Below, piece by piece: positions 10,901-18,216 of a stretch of DNA of 64,000 nt; position 1 is the first letter of the stretch, and each line of letters begins with the position of its first letter. Source of the DNA: JAAYTL01 sp031460505 (GTDB taxonomy: Bacteria; Bacillota; Clostridia; Tissierellales; Tissierellaceae); contig JAVKTT010000002.1 in the NCBI GenBank assembly GCA_031460505.1, positions 372,001 to 436,000 of the forward strand, read 5' to 3'. The notes under the pieces were generated by a model. The model saw only the letters and a program-made list of their open reading frames with translations. It ran no database searches and was not told the DNA's origin. A program made the translations under genes and the position numbers.

Positions 10901-11809
10901 AAAGTCAAAAAACTTTGTTCTATCCTTTGAAGTGAATATATCATCCCTTATAAGATAGAGAAATCTAATTGGCCTACCTTTCTCTTTATTGTTATTAATT
11001 AATTCATTAATTTCTCTTAATTTACTGAAAATAATATTATTATCATATCTGTCTATATCTTCAAAAACTATAACATCTACATCTGAATTTCTGAATAAAT
11101 ATAATATTTCATCTAAATGTTTGTTGAAGTGTGATTCTTCATCATTTTGAAATACTTCAATTTCGTTATTTTGCCATTTAACTTTTTTAAAAATTGGATT
11201 ATATAATTGTGCCCTAGTGATTCTAAATATATAAAATACAAATATTGAAAAACACATAATAGCAGAAAAGATAAATGTTTCATTTTCTATCAATATATTT
11301 AAGAAACTAACCATATGAGCATTCTCTAGATTGCCTATGAATACTTCCAATTCTTGGAATTTAAGAATATATAACAAAGATATCAAAAATAACGACATTA
11401 TTATAGTTTCCTTTATAATACTCCTCAATTTAATATCTTTCTTTACTTTAAACTTGGTTTGCGGTATATTTATAGGATTTATTTGATAAATTAATTGATT
11501 GAGTATCTTTCCTTCTAATTCACTTTCATCTAACCTCTTGATCTTTTTATCACCATTATCATTGTTTCTTTCTTTAACATTATCTTCATTTTTCTCAAAA
11601 TTAGTTAATGATATATGAATAAACTTCCTTTCCTTATGTAAGTCTTTATATGTTTTTATAAGACTACTTTTCCCTGCACCATACGCCCCTGTAATAGCTA
11701 TGTTCAAGATATCAGGGTTTTTAAATGCAAAATCTAGCGCTTCATTATAATAACTCATGTTCTCAATTCTACTAGGGGTTAATTCTTGAAAATTTAGTTT
11801 ATTATACAT
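8000..11809 (-). CDS. YobI-type large P-loop NTPase
   Basis: This is a 1269-residue protein. An N-terminal NTPase module carries Walker A GAYGAGKSS at 41-49 and Walker B VIVFEDIDRY at about 246-255. Two predicted membrane helices at about 132-150 and 178-197 are inserted between them, as in KAP-like membrane NTPases. The remaining 900 or so residues are helical and rich in Asn, Ile and Asp without a recognised domain. The pattern matches the YobI family, found patchily in Firmicutes and suspected to act in phage defence or inter-bacterial conflict. The ATG at 11809 follows AAAGGTGA at proper spacing. A longer frame would begin with a TTG that touches its own GGAGGA and is less likely. It lies at the edge of a decayed mobile element, consistent with horizontal arrival. 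No function has been shown from sequence. Confidence 0.75.
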   Translation of the reverse strand: MYNKLNFQELTPSRIENMSYYNEALDFAFKNPDILNIAITGAYGAGKSSLIKTYKDLHKERKFIHISLTNFEKNEDNVKERNNDNGDKKIKRLDESELEGKILNQLIYQINPINIPQTKFKVKKDIKLRSIIKETIIMSLFLISLLYILKFQELEVFIGNLENAHMVSFLNILIENETFIFSAIMCFSIFVFYIFRITRAQLYNPIFKKVKWQNNEIEVFQNDEESHFNKHLDEILYLFRNSDVDVIVFEDIDRYDNNIIFSKLREINELINNNKEKGRPIRFLYLIRDDIFTSKDRTKFFDFILPVIPVIDSSNSYDKILETFGQAGLLKSDGKTFLSELDDFFLRDISLYIDDMRLLKNIYNEYVIYYGRLQITEIELDLNKLLALIVYKNIFPNDFIDLQLNKGFVFNIFENKGSYIKVTKTKIDLLIDEKQKNIKAIEDEQLTDLDELDTLYVTSGQYNYKVNNKFDNGFKTRLEYIKSMKQDNAKVEQYNSNGYGGYGIIDINNRIKMFNEESDYVKRKNLIIQKINNGIEILENEIEELELEKRKIGVLKMRELINNDYVDINELFEYNLRDEENNLIRYKHIISNHYYPLIKYLIRNGHIDETYFDYLSYFYENGLARDDKIFLRSITDEEPKDFNYKLKDPEKVITYLKPRSLEQKEALNFDLLKHLLDNIYANNNQEYLDHFFRQIREDRRFDFIFSYIVQASNTNILVKKLNIFWQEIFVFLISNKEIEGKKKKVYMVHTLHYSSLENIQKMNIESCITTYISNNENFLDIDNPDVNKIINIFISLDIYFKNIDFDSANKDLFKEVYNNNLYELNLSMIRLILEKVYNIPIDSDFIEKNYTLISSKPNAPLKDYIDRNINDYMKLIFTNLSDKFNDSEGSVIDILNNPNIEDDNKTRYIQNLSTIIIDVEDIENTTLWEELFKNNTIYYSTKNILTYYFKYSEKMDSTITRFINANPNEIEFDYNSIKEDHGEGVSKFFRNIIKNNELINEKYKMILRGFNRFYSEFNISEINDEKFEILIELGIIGMTKENIKFVRANYPDLMIFFIINDIQDYIDCLDEEVIIEEEILELLNEESLLDSYKISLAKIFPGNIIMEDSNYNEALELYIINNKFDSSDLNYIINNYNNSSTEMKRAITEICIQYIDEISSNEYNLYYDLLLELTTKVDIDSSYKKIIISDNFDTLNSKKVIQLMIAAKFDNYVKLFGLGKRQFDLTVEDKNLLECFKDKGWIKNYYKNDSYYYAYGRKHQELRKKLANK

Positions 11810-12062
11810 TCTACTCACCTTTACCAATCCTCCGAAAATAATACCTTTGTTCTAGTTAACTTTTATATTATATATTGAATGAAACATTTTAACTTGTTCC
11901 TCTATTTAAATACTCTTTCACTTACTCTCATTATATTAGATAAAATCAATATTTCAAATATATTTAGAATTATCTTACAATAATTCTAAATATATCTCAG
12001 GTGTGAATATCCAGAATGGACTACCGTTCACTCCACCATTAGTACTACTTTCATTCATTATA
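11810..12062. other. Intergenic, no gene seen
   Basis: These are AT-rich bases upstream of the YobI-type gene. An imperfect repeat of TATATTTAGAATTAT and ATAATTCTAAATATAT occurs at about 11959-11993 and could form a hairpin. No open frame was recognised. Confidence 0.3.
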
Positions 12063-12175
12063 ATTTTAAAATCCTATCTTTGTTACTTCTTTCGACACTT
12101 GCTAAATCATGTACTAATATTTTTCCATCTTCTGTTATTCCCCTCAGAACTATAAAATGTCCACTCTTGTAAAAT
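12063..12175 (-). pseudogene. Remnant of a C39-like peptidase from a conjugative element
   Basis: Read on the minus strand, this stretch encodes FYKSGHFIVLRGI followed by DGKILVHDLASVERS. That resembles the C-terminal part (catalytic His and Asp region) of C39-family peptidases found beside VirB4-like genes in clostridial conjugative elements. Nothing remains of the N-terminal half. It is out of frame with, and overlaps the end of, the VirB4-like fragment, so a deletion appears to have joined two formerly separate genes. The match is from pattern memory of the family. Confidence 0.5.
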
Positions 12176-12359
12176 CCTCATTTTGCGGCTGTGTTACTTC
12201 CATATATCCCATCTCTTGTCCGTTTGATTGAAGGAAGGTAAATTTGTATTCCCAGTATTCTCTATGGGGGTCAATGAAGATAAGTTTTGTCCCTCGCATA
12301 TATTCAGTAATCACTATATATTTTATTGCAGTTGATTTCCCAACACTAGGGACTCCCAT
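12150..12359 (-). pseudogene. Fragment of a VirB4/TraE-like conjugation ATPase
   Basis: This 69-residue fragment contains a Walker A-like GVPSVGKSTAIKY and the segment KLIFIDPHREYWE, characteristic of VirB4/TraC-type conjugation ATPases. Those proteins are normally about 600-800 residues long. Both ends of the parent gene are missing, and the frame shifts into the C39-like remnant. It is probably the relic of an integrative conjugative element that once occupied this locus. Confidence 0.6.
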
Positions 12360-12432
12360 AATTACATTTTCTTCATGTGGTGCTCCTTTCCTTTAATTTG
12401 GGTAAATAAAAAAGAGCTTTGACCTTATGAAT

Positions 12433-12479
12433 GTGCACCTCCAAAAGTTAGACAATAAAAATTAACTTTTGGAGGTGCA
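12433..12479. repeat. Inverted repeat at the end of an IS3-type remnant
   Basis: TGCACCTCCAAAAGTTA and TAACTTTTGGAGGTGCA face each other across about 13 bases. The TG-CACCTCCAAAAGTTAGAC sequence is typical of the left end of IS3/IS150-like insertion sequences, followed by the orfA leader. Confidence 0.6.
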
Positions 12480-12483
12480 TTTT

Positions 12484-12650
12484 TTAAGACTAAATTTAAT
12501 TTAGAAGTAAAGAAGAAATTTGTAGAATTGGTAGAATCTAATAGATGTTCAATCCATGGGGCTTCGTAAGAATTGGGAATACCTAAGTCAGTTGTAAAGA
12601 GATGGTGTAAGAAGAGATATGAAATTCATTCTCGTCATCATCAACTTTAT
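12484..12650 (+). pseudogene. Degenerate IS3-family OrfA fragment
   Basis: Translation on the plus strand gives KFNLEVKKKFVELVESNRC, then IHGAS, an in-frame TAA, ELGIPKSVVKRWCKRY. This is the helix-turn-helix domain of an IS3-type OrfA transposase. The stop falls inside the recognition region, no OrfB follows, and no right end was seen. It is therefore a dead left-end fragment. It lies between the VirB4-like remnant and the DUF6602 cassette. Confidence 0.65.
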
Positions 12651-12683
12651 TAATCTTAATCAAATATCTTGTTATACAAAATA

Positions 12684-13079
12684 TTAACTCCAATAAATTA
12701 ATATCTTTAATTTATTTTTAAGTTTAATAAATTTAATTATTTCCCTTATAAATATTATTATAAATAAACTGTGTAATAAAATTATTGACATAGATGATAT
12801 ATCGTATTTAGCTATTCCTGCAGATAAATAATTAAATGAATTAACTAATATTTCTATACTGACAGGAGTCATAATCAAACAGATTATTAATGAAATAACT
12901 AATAATGGAATTTGATAATTTATAATTATTTTTTTAACTTTTAAATAACCGACTTTATTGTCTCTTTTGTGTTCCTTTACCTCTATATTTAAACCTTCTT
13001 GAATAAACTTGACATATAGTGATTCAATATATGTAAAAACAGCCAAAAGAATAGCAAATGCTGACAATATATCACTCAT
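12684..13079 (-). CDS. Small three-helix membrane protein of an unknown cassette
   Basis: This 131-residue protein is not a family I recognise. It shows three hydrophobic segments at about 4-24, 50-77 and 94-114, with a basic soluble loop (about 30-48) between the first two and a Lys-rich tail. The ATG at 13079 has GAAGGTGA five bases upstream, and this site overlaps the stop of the preceding gene. The two genes are one base apart and surely co-translated. The architecture is compatible with a membrane-acting effector in a defence cassette, but this is inference from context only. Confidence 0.6.
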   Translation of the reverse strand: MSDILSAFAILLAVFTYIESLYVKFIQEGLNIEVKEHKRDNKVGYLKVKKIIINYQIPLLVISLIICLIMTPVSIEILVNSFNYLSAGIAKYDISSMSIILLHSLFIIIFIREIIKFIKLKNKLKILIYWS

Positions 13080-13080
13080 A

Positions 13081-13656
13081 TTATTCACCTTCTTGACTTA
13101 TACCGCAATATGCACATAATGCCTCATATGCAGAAGGTGTTATATCAAAAGTTTGTAGTGAACTTCTTCTTTTATTAATTTGATTTAATGATCCATCAAT
13201 AGAACTCAATGTCTTATTCATCTCATCAACAATATTTAATGCTATATTTGAAACATAGTAAATATCTTTTTCCTCATCATGTTGGATGTCATTTTGTAGG
13301 ATTAAATTAATTGTATCATTAATTGATTCCTTTAACTCGTATTGATATTTAGCAAGAACAGATTTTAACAAGGACCTACTTTCACTATTTGTAGTTTGAA
13401 ATAAAGTTGTAATAACCTGTTCATCAGGTATAATTCCATTAAATAAATATCTAATTAAAAGATATAGCCTATATTCTTTGATATCTTGTCCTCTAGTAAA
13501 AACTTTTTGACCTAAGATCATTTTTAAATATTCTATCGTTGATGCTTTAGAAATTTTTTCAAGCTTTGCAATTAATGCATCGTTGTTACAATCAAATATT
13601 TGTTTTAATAAATTTTGTTCATTTTCATCTAACGAAACCGTAAAATTTAGCTCCAT
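13081..13656 (-). CDS. Unknown helical protein, middle gene of the DUF6602 cassette
   Basis: These 191 residues are predicted mostly alpha-helical, with no recognised motif, signal peptide or membrane span. A Leu-rich N-terminal half (about 15-110) is followed by an acidic and helical segment and a short C-terminal stretch with CAYCG. The start at 13656 is chosen because AAAGGAGTG lies 7 bases upstream; an ATG 21 bases earlier has no site. It sits between a nuclease-like gene and a membrane gene on the same strand, so it may be an adaptor or regulator in a shared system. No function is claimed. Confidence 0.55.
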   Translation of the reverse strand: MELNFTVSLDENEQNLLKQIFDCNNDALIAKLEKISKASTIEYLKMILGQKVFTRGQDIKEYRLYLLIRYLFNGIIPDEQVITTLFQTTNSESRSLLKSVLAKYQYELKESINDTINLILQNDIQHDEEKDIYYVSNIALNIVDEMNKTLSSIDGSLNQINKRRSSLQTFDITPSAYEALCAYCGISQEGE

Positions 13657-13731
13657 TACATTCACTCCTTTTAGCATAATTTTTGATATCTATTCACTCA
13701 CATAAATCACACTATGAAATTAATTCATTAC

Positions 13732-14583
13732 TTAAATGTTTTGGATATTAAAATTAATACTAGGTATAATTTCTTTTATATTACTTAAACACACTCCATT
13801 TACACCCTCAATTAAATCTTCTACCTTCATGGCCTTTAAGTCTATGTTTCTAAGCATTATCATAATTGAAAGCAAAAAAGCAGCTAGAATATCCTCTCCA
13901 TAATTTAAGCACATAAAGCCATTATACTCATTAAAATGGCTAATAGAATATTTACCATCTCCATCATCTTTGTAACGACATATTATTATTTGTTCTTTAA
14001 ATAACACGATTAAATTAGGTAAATATTCAATTTCAATTTGTTGATTTGATATATGATTTTTAATATATTCGATTACAGTTTCTGGTTTTACACTATCATA
14101 AGCAAAAATTATTCCCATGTAGTCATTAGCAACTTGAATATTCCAATCCACATTGTTAATGACCAATTTTTTAATTGGATTTACATAATATCCATTAATT
14201 GCTTCCTTTTGCAGAATCTTCATAGATTTTATATTTTCTACGGCATCATTAAAAGATGATGAGTCTAATTTAGATTTTATCTCAATATTTCCAAATATTG
14301 ATTCACATGGAAAATAAATAAAATCTTCCATGTAAGGAGCTATATAAGAATATAAATCGTCGTATATAACAACATCTAGTTGCTTACTTAGATTGCCATC
14401 TTTGTCGAAAGCCTGTCCGCCAGAAATTCCGTAACATTTTGGTAGAAAAGGTCGTAAAAAATTCTTAATTATTTGCTCTCTTACACTACCTTTTGAACTA
14501 TTGTGATCTATTAGTGCAGTAAAACTAAAATCCGCTTCTACTTTATTTATACTTTTTCTTAGCATTTCTAAATAGTGATTCAT
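13732..14583 (-). CDS. DUF6602 protein with a PD-(D/E)XK-like fold
   Basis: This 283-residue soluble protein looks like DUF6602. The pattern GSVREQIIKNFLRPFLP, then QLDVVIYD and FGNIEIKSKLD, gives a possible nuclease triad: Glu36, Asp70 and Glu101-x-Lys103. That spacing is normal for PD-(D/E)XK enzymes, and the segment YGISGGQAFD between them is typical of DUF6602. The C-terminal half is mixed alpha/beta without a known domain. A GAGGAGTG site precedes the ATG. It is the first gene of a three-gene minus-strand cassette set within mobile-element debris, the usual setting of defence genes. Nuclease activity is inferred from residues, not shown. Confidence 0.65.
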   Translation of the reverse strand: MNHYLEMLRKSINKVEADFSFTALIDHNSSKGSVREQIIKNFLRPFLPKCYGISGGQAFDKDGNLSKQLDVVIYDDLYSYIAPYMEDFIYFPCESIFGNIEIKSKLDSSSFNDAVENIKSMKILQKEAINGYYVNPIKKLVINNVDWNIQVANDYMGIIFAYDSVKPETVIEYIKNHISNQQIEIEYLPNLIVLFKEQIIICRYKDDGDGKYSISHFNEYNGFMCLNYGEDILAAFLLSIMIMLRNIDLKAMKVEDLIEGVNGVCLSNIKEIIPSINFNIQNI

Positions 14584-14836
14584 AATTCACACTCCTCTTT
14601 CTATATATGTTTTAACACTTAAGCAATTAAGATTAGCACCACTTAAATTGTATGTTAAATTTTACTTAACTCTTGCATTAATACCAATGTTTGGGAATAT
14701 TACAGCATTAACTATATCCATGAATTTAGCTCATCAATCAACTCTTATCATTGTTATTCTACAAAGCTTTTAAAACTCCTTCTTTTTTCGCTAAATGTTT
14801 GCAATAATTATTTCTCTATGGGGATAAACTTCTATC
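14584..14836. other. Intergenic, no gene seen
   Basis: This AT-rich spacer lies between the DUF6602 cassette and the helicase remnant. It would contain the cassette promoter. No clear -35/-10 pair, RNA structure or open frame was identified. Confidence 0.3.
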
Positions 14837-15625
14837 CTAAGAGATTGCTTTAGCAAATTCCAGTTCTTCCTTCAATTCATCTTCCCTTTCGTTTTCATCT
14901 ATATCAACCACATCTTCATCATTTTTGCCTAAATCCAACTCCTGAATTAATTCAATTTGTCTTGCTAGTTTAGTTTTATATTTGTCTTCATACGGGAAGG
15001 CTTTTTCATATTCTAATTTTGAGTTTTCTAAGTTCTTTTTATGGTTTTCTATGATCTCTTCAGATTTTGTCATTCTATCTTCTAAGTTCTTAATTATATT
15101 TTCTATCCTGACCATATTTCCATGGGGCTATCTCCTAATTCTGCTCTGTACTTTAAACTTCCATGGATTATTATTATCTCACAGGTTTCAAATAGCATTG
15201 ATTTTTTTAGGAGTAGATTAAATCCTTGATATGTCCTATATGAAGTTATTTGCCTGGTTATATTTTATTGTAAAGAGACTTTAAGATAGTCGCTGCCTTT
15301 TCCCTTTCATCAAATAGTTTTCCGTTGATGTTAATTGAAAATTTCTCCATAGTACTCATATTTCTCTTTTCTATATCTTCTATAATACATTCTAATCGCT
15401 GTTCTTCGTCCTTTATCAGTTTAGGATACTTGTAAGTAAAGTTATCCTCTAGTGTGTATCTTGATCTTCATAGGATGATTTCAGTATCCTTAGTCTTGCT
15501 ACCTAATTATCATATCCATCTTTTCCTTTATTCTTGAATCTCGAGTTGCTAGGGTTTTTACTTCTGCAAAGGATGATACTGTTTCATCTATATCTTCACA
15601 ATTTATCGCTATGGATTTAGAAGTC
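14837..15625 (-). pseudogene. Decayed SNF2/methylase-type helicase of a conjugative element
   Basis: Successive pieces on the minus strand, in changing frames with stops, resemble the C-terminal region of the very large SNF2-helicase/DNA-methylase proteins of clostridial conjugative elements. They are CEDIDETVSSFAEVKTLATR, RIKEKMDMI, SSYEDQRYTLEDNFTYKYP, MEKFSININGKLFDEREKAA, and finally a 92-residue coiled-coil open frame (14837-15115) with NLEDRMTKSEEIIENHKKN and ARQIELIQELDL. The parent proteins exceed 2000 residues, so most of the gene is gone. The 92-residue frame by itself should not be annotated as a gene. Confidence 0.6.
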
Positions 15626-16060
15626 ATTCCTACTAACATCATTTAGATTCTTTAACTCAGACTCTAATCTTTTCTTTAATTTCTCAATTGATTTATGGAC
15701 CAATTCTTTCAAGCTCACTTTCTGCAAATAAAAAAAGGACCCTTGCAAATTAAAGAGTCCTTTTATCTTCAAGCTATATTGTATTAAAATTTATCTCCTA
15801 TTCCTTGATTATGAAATTTATGCAGTAAAAATGTTTCTTTAGGTATATTTTGGTATACCGTGAATAAGGTAATCGAATTCACATAAATGCATTTGCCACC
15901 ATGCGATTAAATAACTTTAATCACTCTGTACGGCAATACAGGGTGATTATTTTTTCCCTTTACTGTTATCTTTTGTTAAGTCCAATCTAATCTTTTACCT
16001 TTTACTTCTTCTATCGTTTTTCATTTTAAGGCTGACCTTCAATATATAAATATATGTTAA
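15626..16060. other. Mobile-element debris without an intact gene
   Basis: The minus strand holds a short coiled-coil-like frame (about 15640-15725, LQKVSLKELVHKSIEKLKK) and a second short frame near 15840-15900, neither recognised. A partial hairpin of AAAGGACCC and GAGTCCTTT lies at about 15730-15765. GGTATA-TTTTGG-TATACC at about 15842-15859 is a small palindrome. No integrase, tRNA or paired attachment site was seen, so the element's boundary is undefined. Confidence 0.4.
15919..15956 (+). terminator. Rho-independent terminator
   Basis: AATCACTCTGTA and TACAGGGTGATT form a 12-bp stem with one wobble pair and a 6-base loop, followed by ATTTTTT. No intact plus-strand gene precedes it, so it probably served a lost gene of the mobile element. 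Confidence 0.7.
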
Positions 16061-16078
16061 TGGATAGTCTTTATGTCC

Positions 16079-16222
16079 TATTTAAGGATTATCAGACTGG
16101 ATAAATAATGATTCTTTATCTAGTTGATCATTAACAATTTCCACATCTCTTCCACCTGCTTTTAGTCGAATATCTACTTTCTTAATAGATCCTTTATAAG
16201 CTAAAATTAAAGTTTGATCCAA
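16079..16222 (-). pseudogene. Orphan C-terminal gene fragment
   Basis: The minus-strand frame reads NNLDQTLILAYKGSIKKVDI followed by RLKAGGRDVEIVND and a stop near 16079. It has coding-like composition but no start codon or ribosome binding site, and it begins just after the stop of the pRiA4b ORF-3 gene. It may be the tail of a deleted gene. The family was not recognised. Confidence 0.3.
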
Positions 16223-16232
16223 GTTATTTATA

Positions 16233-16961
16233 CTATTTATTTCTATATTTATCTTCAATTATGTGGTAATTAATATGATCAATCTTATCCCATTCAGTTT
16301 TCTTATACTTAATTCCTTTTAATATCTCGTTAATAAAGTTAGGATCGTATTCTCTAAAGTATGATGATTCCGCCCAATCCTTTACCACATTATGTTCTGG
16401 ATGTTTATTGTCTCTATAGATTTTAAGGAATTCATAAAACCCACGAAGTCCACCTACATCATCAGGTGGTGCTGTTCCTTCCCCATCAAGCAGTGTAGGA
16501 AATCCAAAGTAATAATCTTCCACGATATCTTCTAACTTAACTATAAATTTCCAACCATCTCCAAAATCATAATTATATTTAACTTCTTTATTTTTCTCTA
16601 AATATTTATCAATTTTAAGAGTAGTTGGCTTTCTCACTTCAATCTTCAATCTTTCTTGGTAAGATATTTCTAATTTAAAAAATTCCTTTGGCATTGTCTT
16701 TAATCTATCTTCGTACATTTTCTTGTTCTTATTATAATGTTGATGTTCAATATAAGCCTCTTCATTATTTGTAACTATTAAATCCCCTAGGTCAAATTCA
16801 AATAAATGATATGGCTCATTAGGATATCCACTTTTAAAATTTGATACATTTTGAATTATGTCATGCAATCTGTTAAATGTTGCTCCTGCTGGCATTATGA
16901 CTTTTCTCCAAATAAGAGGTTCTGAACCGATAAGTTCAATTTTAATTATATATGATTTCAT
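16233..16961 (-). CDS. Plasmid pRiA4b ORF-3 family protein
   Basis: This 242-residue soluble protein opens with MKSYIIKIELIGSEPLIWRK, the hallmark of the pRiA4b ORF-3 family. It continues with the family's HDIIQNV helix, YNYDFGDGW (about 155-165) and the GEGTAPPDDVGG segment. Members occur on plasmids and in mobile or metabolic islands, and their biochemical role is not established. The ATG at 16961 lies about 8 bases after GGAGAT; an upstream in-frame codon lacks a site. It borders the decayed mobile element, consistent with acquisition alongside it. The family call is firm. Confidence 0.85.
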   Translation of the reverse strand: MKSYIIKIELIGSEPLIWRKVIMPAGATFNRLHDIIQNVSNFKSGYPNEPYHLFEFDLGDLIVTNNEEAYIEHQHYNKNKKMYEDRLKTMPKEFFKLEISYQERLKIEVRKPTTLKIDKYLEKNKEVKYNYDFGDGWKFIVKLEDIVEDYYFGFPTLLDGEGTAPPDDVGGLRGFYEFLKIYRDNKHPEHNVVKDWAESSYFREYDPNFINEILKGIKYKKTEWDKIDHINYHIIEDKYRNK

Positions 16962-17040
16962 AATTTTATCTCCACTCCTTAGCATCCTCAGATAAATATT
17001 TCAAGCAATGGTAAAAAATATGGATTTCTAGACTACGCTC

Positions 17041-17117
17041 AAAATTACAGGATAAGATCCCTCTATAAACTCGGGATGACAAAACTTTGAACAAAGTTTT
17101 GCGTCCCCACTGTTCAT
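17041..17117. repeat. Two adjoining intergenic repeat units
   Basis: Bases 17051-17080 hold a variant of the repeat GGATCCCTC...CGGGATGACA, also present near 2970-2995. Bases 17089-17117 hold one of three copies of a 29-base repeat that starts GAACAAAGTTTTGCGTCCCC and ends TGTTCAT; the others are at 30500 and 32743. A perfect palindrome, AAAACTTTG-AA-CAAAGTTTT, spans 17081-17100. Confidence 0.7.
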
Positions 17118-17130
17118 TACCCACTGTTCA

Positions 17131-17793
17131 TTATAATGTCAAAAATTGACCATATTTCTTGAGATACTCCTGCCTTTCTTTGTAGTCTGGTAATATACTT
17201 CCAACTAGTCTCCAAAAGGACCTATCGTGATTCATATGCTGTAAATGGCAAAGCTCATGGACTACAACATAATCAATACACTCCATTGGTGCCATAGCAA
17301 GCCTATAGTTAAAGGTTAGCTTTCTTTCAGAGCTGCAGCTTCCCCATCTTGATTTTGATTCATCAATTTTATATTCCTTAGGATTGAGTCTTACCTGATC
17401 TTGATATATTTTAATCCTTTCACATATTATCCTCTTACAATTTGATATATAGAATTTTTTAAGATATTCCCTTTGCTCTTCTTCATTTAATCCATCGATA
17501 TCTATTAACTCATCTAATGGATATTCCTTTCCTAAATATAGGAACTTACCTTCTCCATCATAAGTCTTTGGACTAAATTTGGATCTTAAAGCTTCTAGCT
17601 CCTCTAATTTCTTCTTAAGTTTCTTTCCTAAGGGCTTAACTGCTTCTATAATTTTTTCCTCAGGTGTATTATTTGGTGCCTTTATAGTAACAAATCCAGT
17701 TGGATCAATACTAATCATCATCCTTTTTCGCTTTCCATATTGAACATTACAATCTATTGAAAAATCCTCAAAATCTATTTTCACATGCATCAT
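17131..17793 (-). CDS. YgjP/SprT-type zinc metalloprotease
   Basis: This 220-residue protein of the DUF45/YgjP family (M48-like) has a helical linker followed by SRWGSCSS at 148-155 and the metal site VVHELCHLQHMNHDRSFW. Zinc ligands His179 and His183, catalytic Glu180 and the downstream His are all present. The family often neighbours restriction enzymes, but no such gene is adjacent here. Substrates are unknown. The ribosome binding site (TAGGAT) is weak, and two ATGs lie in tandem at the start. The preceding intergenic stretch carries repeat units. The family call is firm. Confidence 0.88.
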   Translation of the reverse strand: MMHVKIDFEDFSIDCNVQYGKRKRMMISIDPTGFVTIKAPNNTPEEKIIEAVKPLGKKLKKKLEELEALRSKFSPKTYDGEGKFLYLGKEYPLDELIDIDGLNEEEQREYLKKFYISNCKRIICERIKIYQDQVRLNPKEYKIDESKSRWGSCSSERKLTFNYRLAMAPMECIDYVVVHELCHLQHMNHDRSFWRLVGSILPDYKERQEYLKKYGQFLTL

Positions 17794-17888
17794 CCTATCA
17801 ATTAATATAGATTAATTATATATTAATTTCCCCTTAAAGTGAAGAATCACCGAGATAAATCCCAGTGATTCTGTCTTATAATCAATCC

Positions 17889-18062
17889 TTATTTCTTTTT
17901 ATCTTTATTTTCTTCCTTCTTCTTCATAGCTTTAAGTTCAGCTTCTGTACTTGTCATATCTTCAGTTTCAAAATTAAGATATGTTCCAATTGCTCCTATA
18001 AATGGGTAATCCTTTTGCACAATTTTATCTATCTTCGTTAAGTTTCTGTTTTCCTCATTCAT
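17889..18062 (-). CDS. Small charged hypothetical protein
   Basis: A 57-residue frame starts at an ATG with GAGGTGA about 8 bases upstream. It begins MNEENRNLTKIDKIVQKDYP, has a short hydrophobic FIGAIGTYL segment, and ends in a Lys/Glu-rich tail with six Lys in the last nine residues. Codon usage and the strong ribosome binding site support a real gene. It lies between divergent neighbours and was not recognised as a known family. Confidence 0.55.
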   Translation of the reverse strand: MNEENRNLTKIDKIVQKDYPFIGAIGTYLNFETEDMTSTEAELKAMKKKEENKDKKK

Positions 18063-18216
18063 ACTTTTAATTTCACCTCATTATTATTATGAAATTCAAA
18101 CCTTAATTTATACCCACATACTCTTTCGAGCTTATTTATTGACATTATTTTCAATATTTAATATATTGATAGTATCGATTTGCTGCAGGTTTATAAACTT
18201 ATTTAGGAGGATTAAG

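Noticed and set aside
14837..15115. Stand-alone 92-residue coiled-coil gene
   Set aside because: Adjacent sequence in other frames continues the homology to large conjugative-element helicases, so it is treated as part of a pseudogene.
17846..17869. Terminator GAATCAC/GTGATTC after the small 57-residue gene
   Set aside because: The stem is only 7 bp with a 10-base loop and no T run in either direction. It is too weak to call.
18139..18216. Longer start for the NhaC antiporter at 18139
   Set aside because: There is no ribosome binding site before it, while AGGAGGA sits at the correct distance from the GTG at 18217.
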